A stretch of 6,573 nt of DNA from Deltaproteobacteria bacterium (GTDB taxonomy: Bacteria; Desulfobacterota; WTBG01). The stretch covers positions 1 through 6,573 of the forward strand of contig WTBG01000269.1 of assembly GCA_013139225.1 (NCBI GenBank). Reading direction: 5' to 3'. The translations under genes were made by a program, and so were the position numbers. Under the pieces are notes generated by a model that saw nothing but the letters and a program-made list of their open reading frames with translations, was not told the origin of the DNA and ran no database searches. How positions within the stretch are numbered: position 1 is the stretch's first letter; every line of letters begins with the position of its first letter. Shown in pieces: positions 6,149-6,573 of the stretch.

Positions 6149-6177
6149 TTGACTTAATTAAGTCTATCGTGTAAAAA
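6149..6177 (+). promoter_or_regulatory. Possible sigma70-like promoter of bamD
   Basis: TTGACT (6149-6154) matches five of six -35 positions. After 17 bases comes TAAAAA (6172-6177), a four-of-six -10 lacking the final T. Transcription would start near 6184 and leave a leader of about 57 bases before the ATG at 6241. The -35 overlaps a perfect palindrome. Confidence 0.4.
6151..6164. promoter_or_regulatory. Perfect 14-base palindrome, possible operator
   Basis: GACTTAATTAAGTC is an exact inverted repeat with no spacer. It overlaps the -35 box of the candidate bamD promoter and lies between two divergent genes. Its size and symmetry suit a dimeric repressor or activator site. It could also be chance in A/T-rich sequence. 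Confidence 0.35.
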
Positions 6178-6240
6178 TTGAATCAAGCTTTATCCCGTCA
6201 GAAAGGAAGACCCATCATTTATAATCTTAGAGAGGTTTTT

Positions 6241-6573
6241 ATGTTCAAATTATTACGAATACAAAAGAGTTTTTTCTTGTCACTTGTGTTTATAATATCC
6301 ATTGGCTGTGCCAGTACTTCAGAAAAGAAAGAGCCACAAACTGATGAAGAATTTTTCAACAAGGCAATGGATCTTTACACGAAAAACGATTACTGGCGAG
6401 CAGCACCAACTTTTACAGAATTAAGAGACAAATTCCCTCTCAGTAAATATGCCGTTATAGCTGAACTAAGATTGGCTGATATCCACTATTTCAAGGCTGA
6501 ATACATTGAAGCCATTCATTTCTACGAAGAGTTTAAGCGGCTACACCCTAGTAACCCGGATGTTCCTTATGCC
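6241..6573 (+). CDS. bamD: BamD/ComL-like outer-membrane assembly lipoprotein, N-terminal part
   Basis: This is the first 111 residues of a BamD (YfiO/ComL) homologue, the tetratricopeptide lipoprotein of the BAM complex that inserts beta-barrel proteins into the outer membrane. The frame runs off the right edge; the usual length is about 240-280 residues. A basic, hydrophobic signal peptide (1-22) ends in SIGC, with Cys23 the predicted lipidated residue; the -3 position is Ser rather than the usual Leu. The mature part begins with a charged linker. It then shows TPR-type helices with the family wording FNKAMDLYTKNDYWRAAPTF (about 39-58), a KFPLSKYA block (64-71) and a second repeat ending HPSNPDVPYA, which matches the BamD loop after its second TPR. 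The start has AGAGAGG five bases upstream of the ATG. It lies opposite the MetE-like gene, separated by 164 bases. A generic TPR lipoprotein is the alternative. Confidence 0.9.
   Translation, partial: MFKLLRIQKSFFLSLVFIISIGCASTSEKKEPQTDEEFFNKAMDLYTKNDYWRAAPTFTELRDKFPLSKYAVIAELRLADIHYFKAEYIEAIHFYEEFKRLHPSNPDVPYA

Larger units (their letters stand above)
6077..6240. other. Divergent intergenic region upstream of the MetE-like gene and bamD
   Basis: These 164 bases separate two divergently transcribed genes. They hold a candidate promoter for bamD (6149-6177), a perfect palindrome (6151-6164), and an isolated Shine-Dalgarno-like AAAGGAGG (6138-6145) with no open frame behind it. A minus-strand TATAAC (6100-6095) is too close to the ATG at 6076 and has no convincing -35, so no promoter for the minus-strand cluster is called. 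Confidence 0.6.

Overview
The window looks like chromosomal DNA of a Gram-negative-type bacterium of low to moderate G+C (about 40% by eye). A BamD-type outer-membrane assembly lipoprotein implies an outer membrane, and a lipoprotein thioredoxin with a DsbD-type membrane partner implies periplasmic thiol chemistry. The lineage cannot be fixed from the sequence. The gene styles and a degenerate heptamer repeat would fit a deep-branching group such as Brocadiales-like Planctomycetota or a delta-proteobacterial-type lineage, but that is a guess.

Layout from left to right: (1) 1-689 (+), the 3' end of clpB, a disaggregase AAA+ protein cut by the window edge. (2) 712-1952 (-), a two-gene thiol-redox operon: a stand-alone DsbD/CcdA-type membrane reductase, then an overlapping gene for a TlpA/ResA-like thioredoxin lipoprotein. 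It converges on clpB across only 22 bases. (3) 1953-2134, an intergenic stretch holding two oppositely oriented arrays of a degenerate 7-base repeat that can fold into a long imperfect hairpin. (4) 2135-6076 (-), four closely spaced genes with gaps of 14, 31 and 24 bases. In transcription order they are a core-MetE-like methyltransferase, a MobA-like nucleotidyltransferase with an unassigned insert, a secreted zinc-dependent phospholipase C/P1-nuclease-family protein, and an MBL-fold metallohydrolase. (5) 6077-6240, a divergent intergenic region with a candidate promoter and a perfect 14-base palindrome. (6) 6241-6573 (+), the 5' end of a bamD-like gene, cut by the right edge.

The redox pair has a clear joint role: electrons pass through the membrane to a periplasmic thioredoxin, equivalent to a DsbD split into two polypeptides. 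The four-gene cluster has no obvious joint pathway. It combines a nucleotidyltransferase with three probable metalloenzymes (a methyltransferase, a phosphodiesterase-type MBL protein and a periplasmic phospholipase-like protein), and its conservation in other genomes is the main open question. I see no CRISPR array, transposase, tRNA, rRNA or recognisable defence system.
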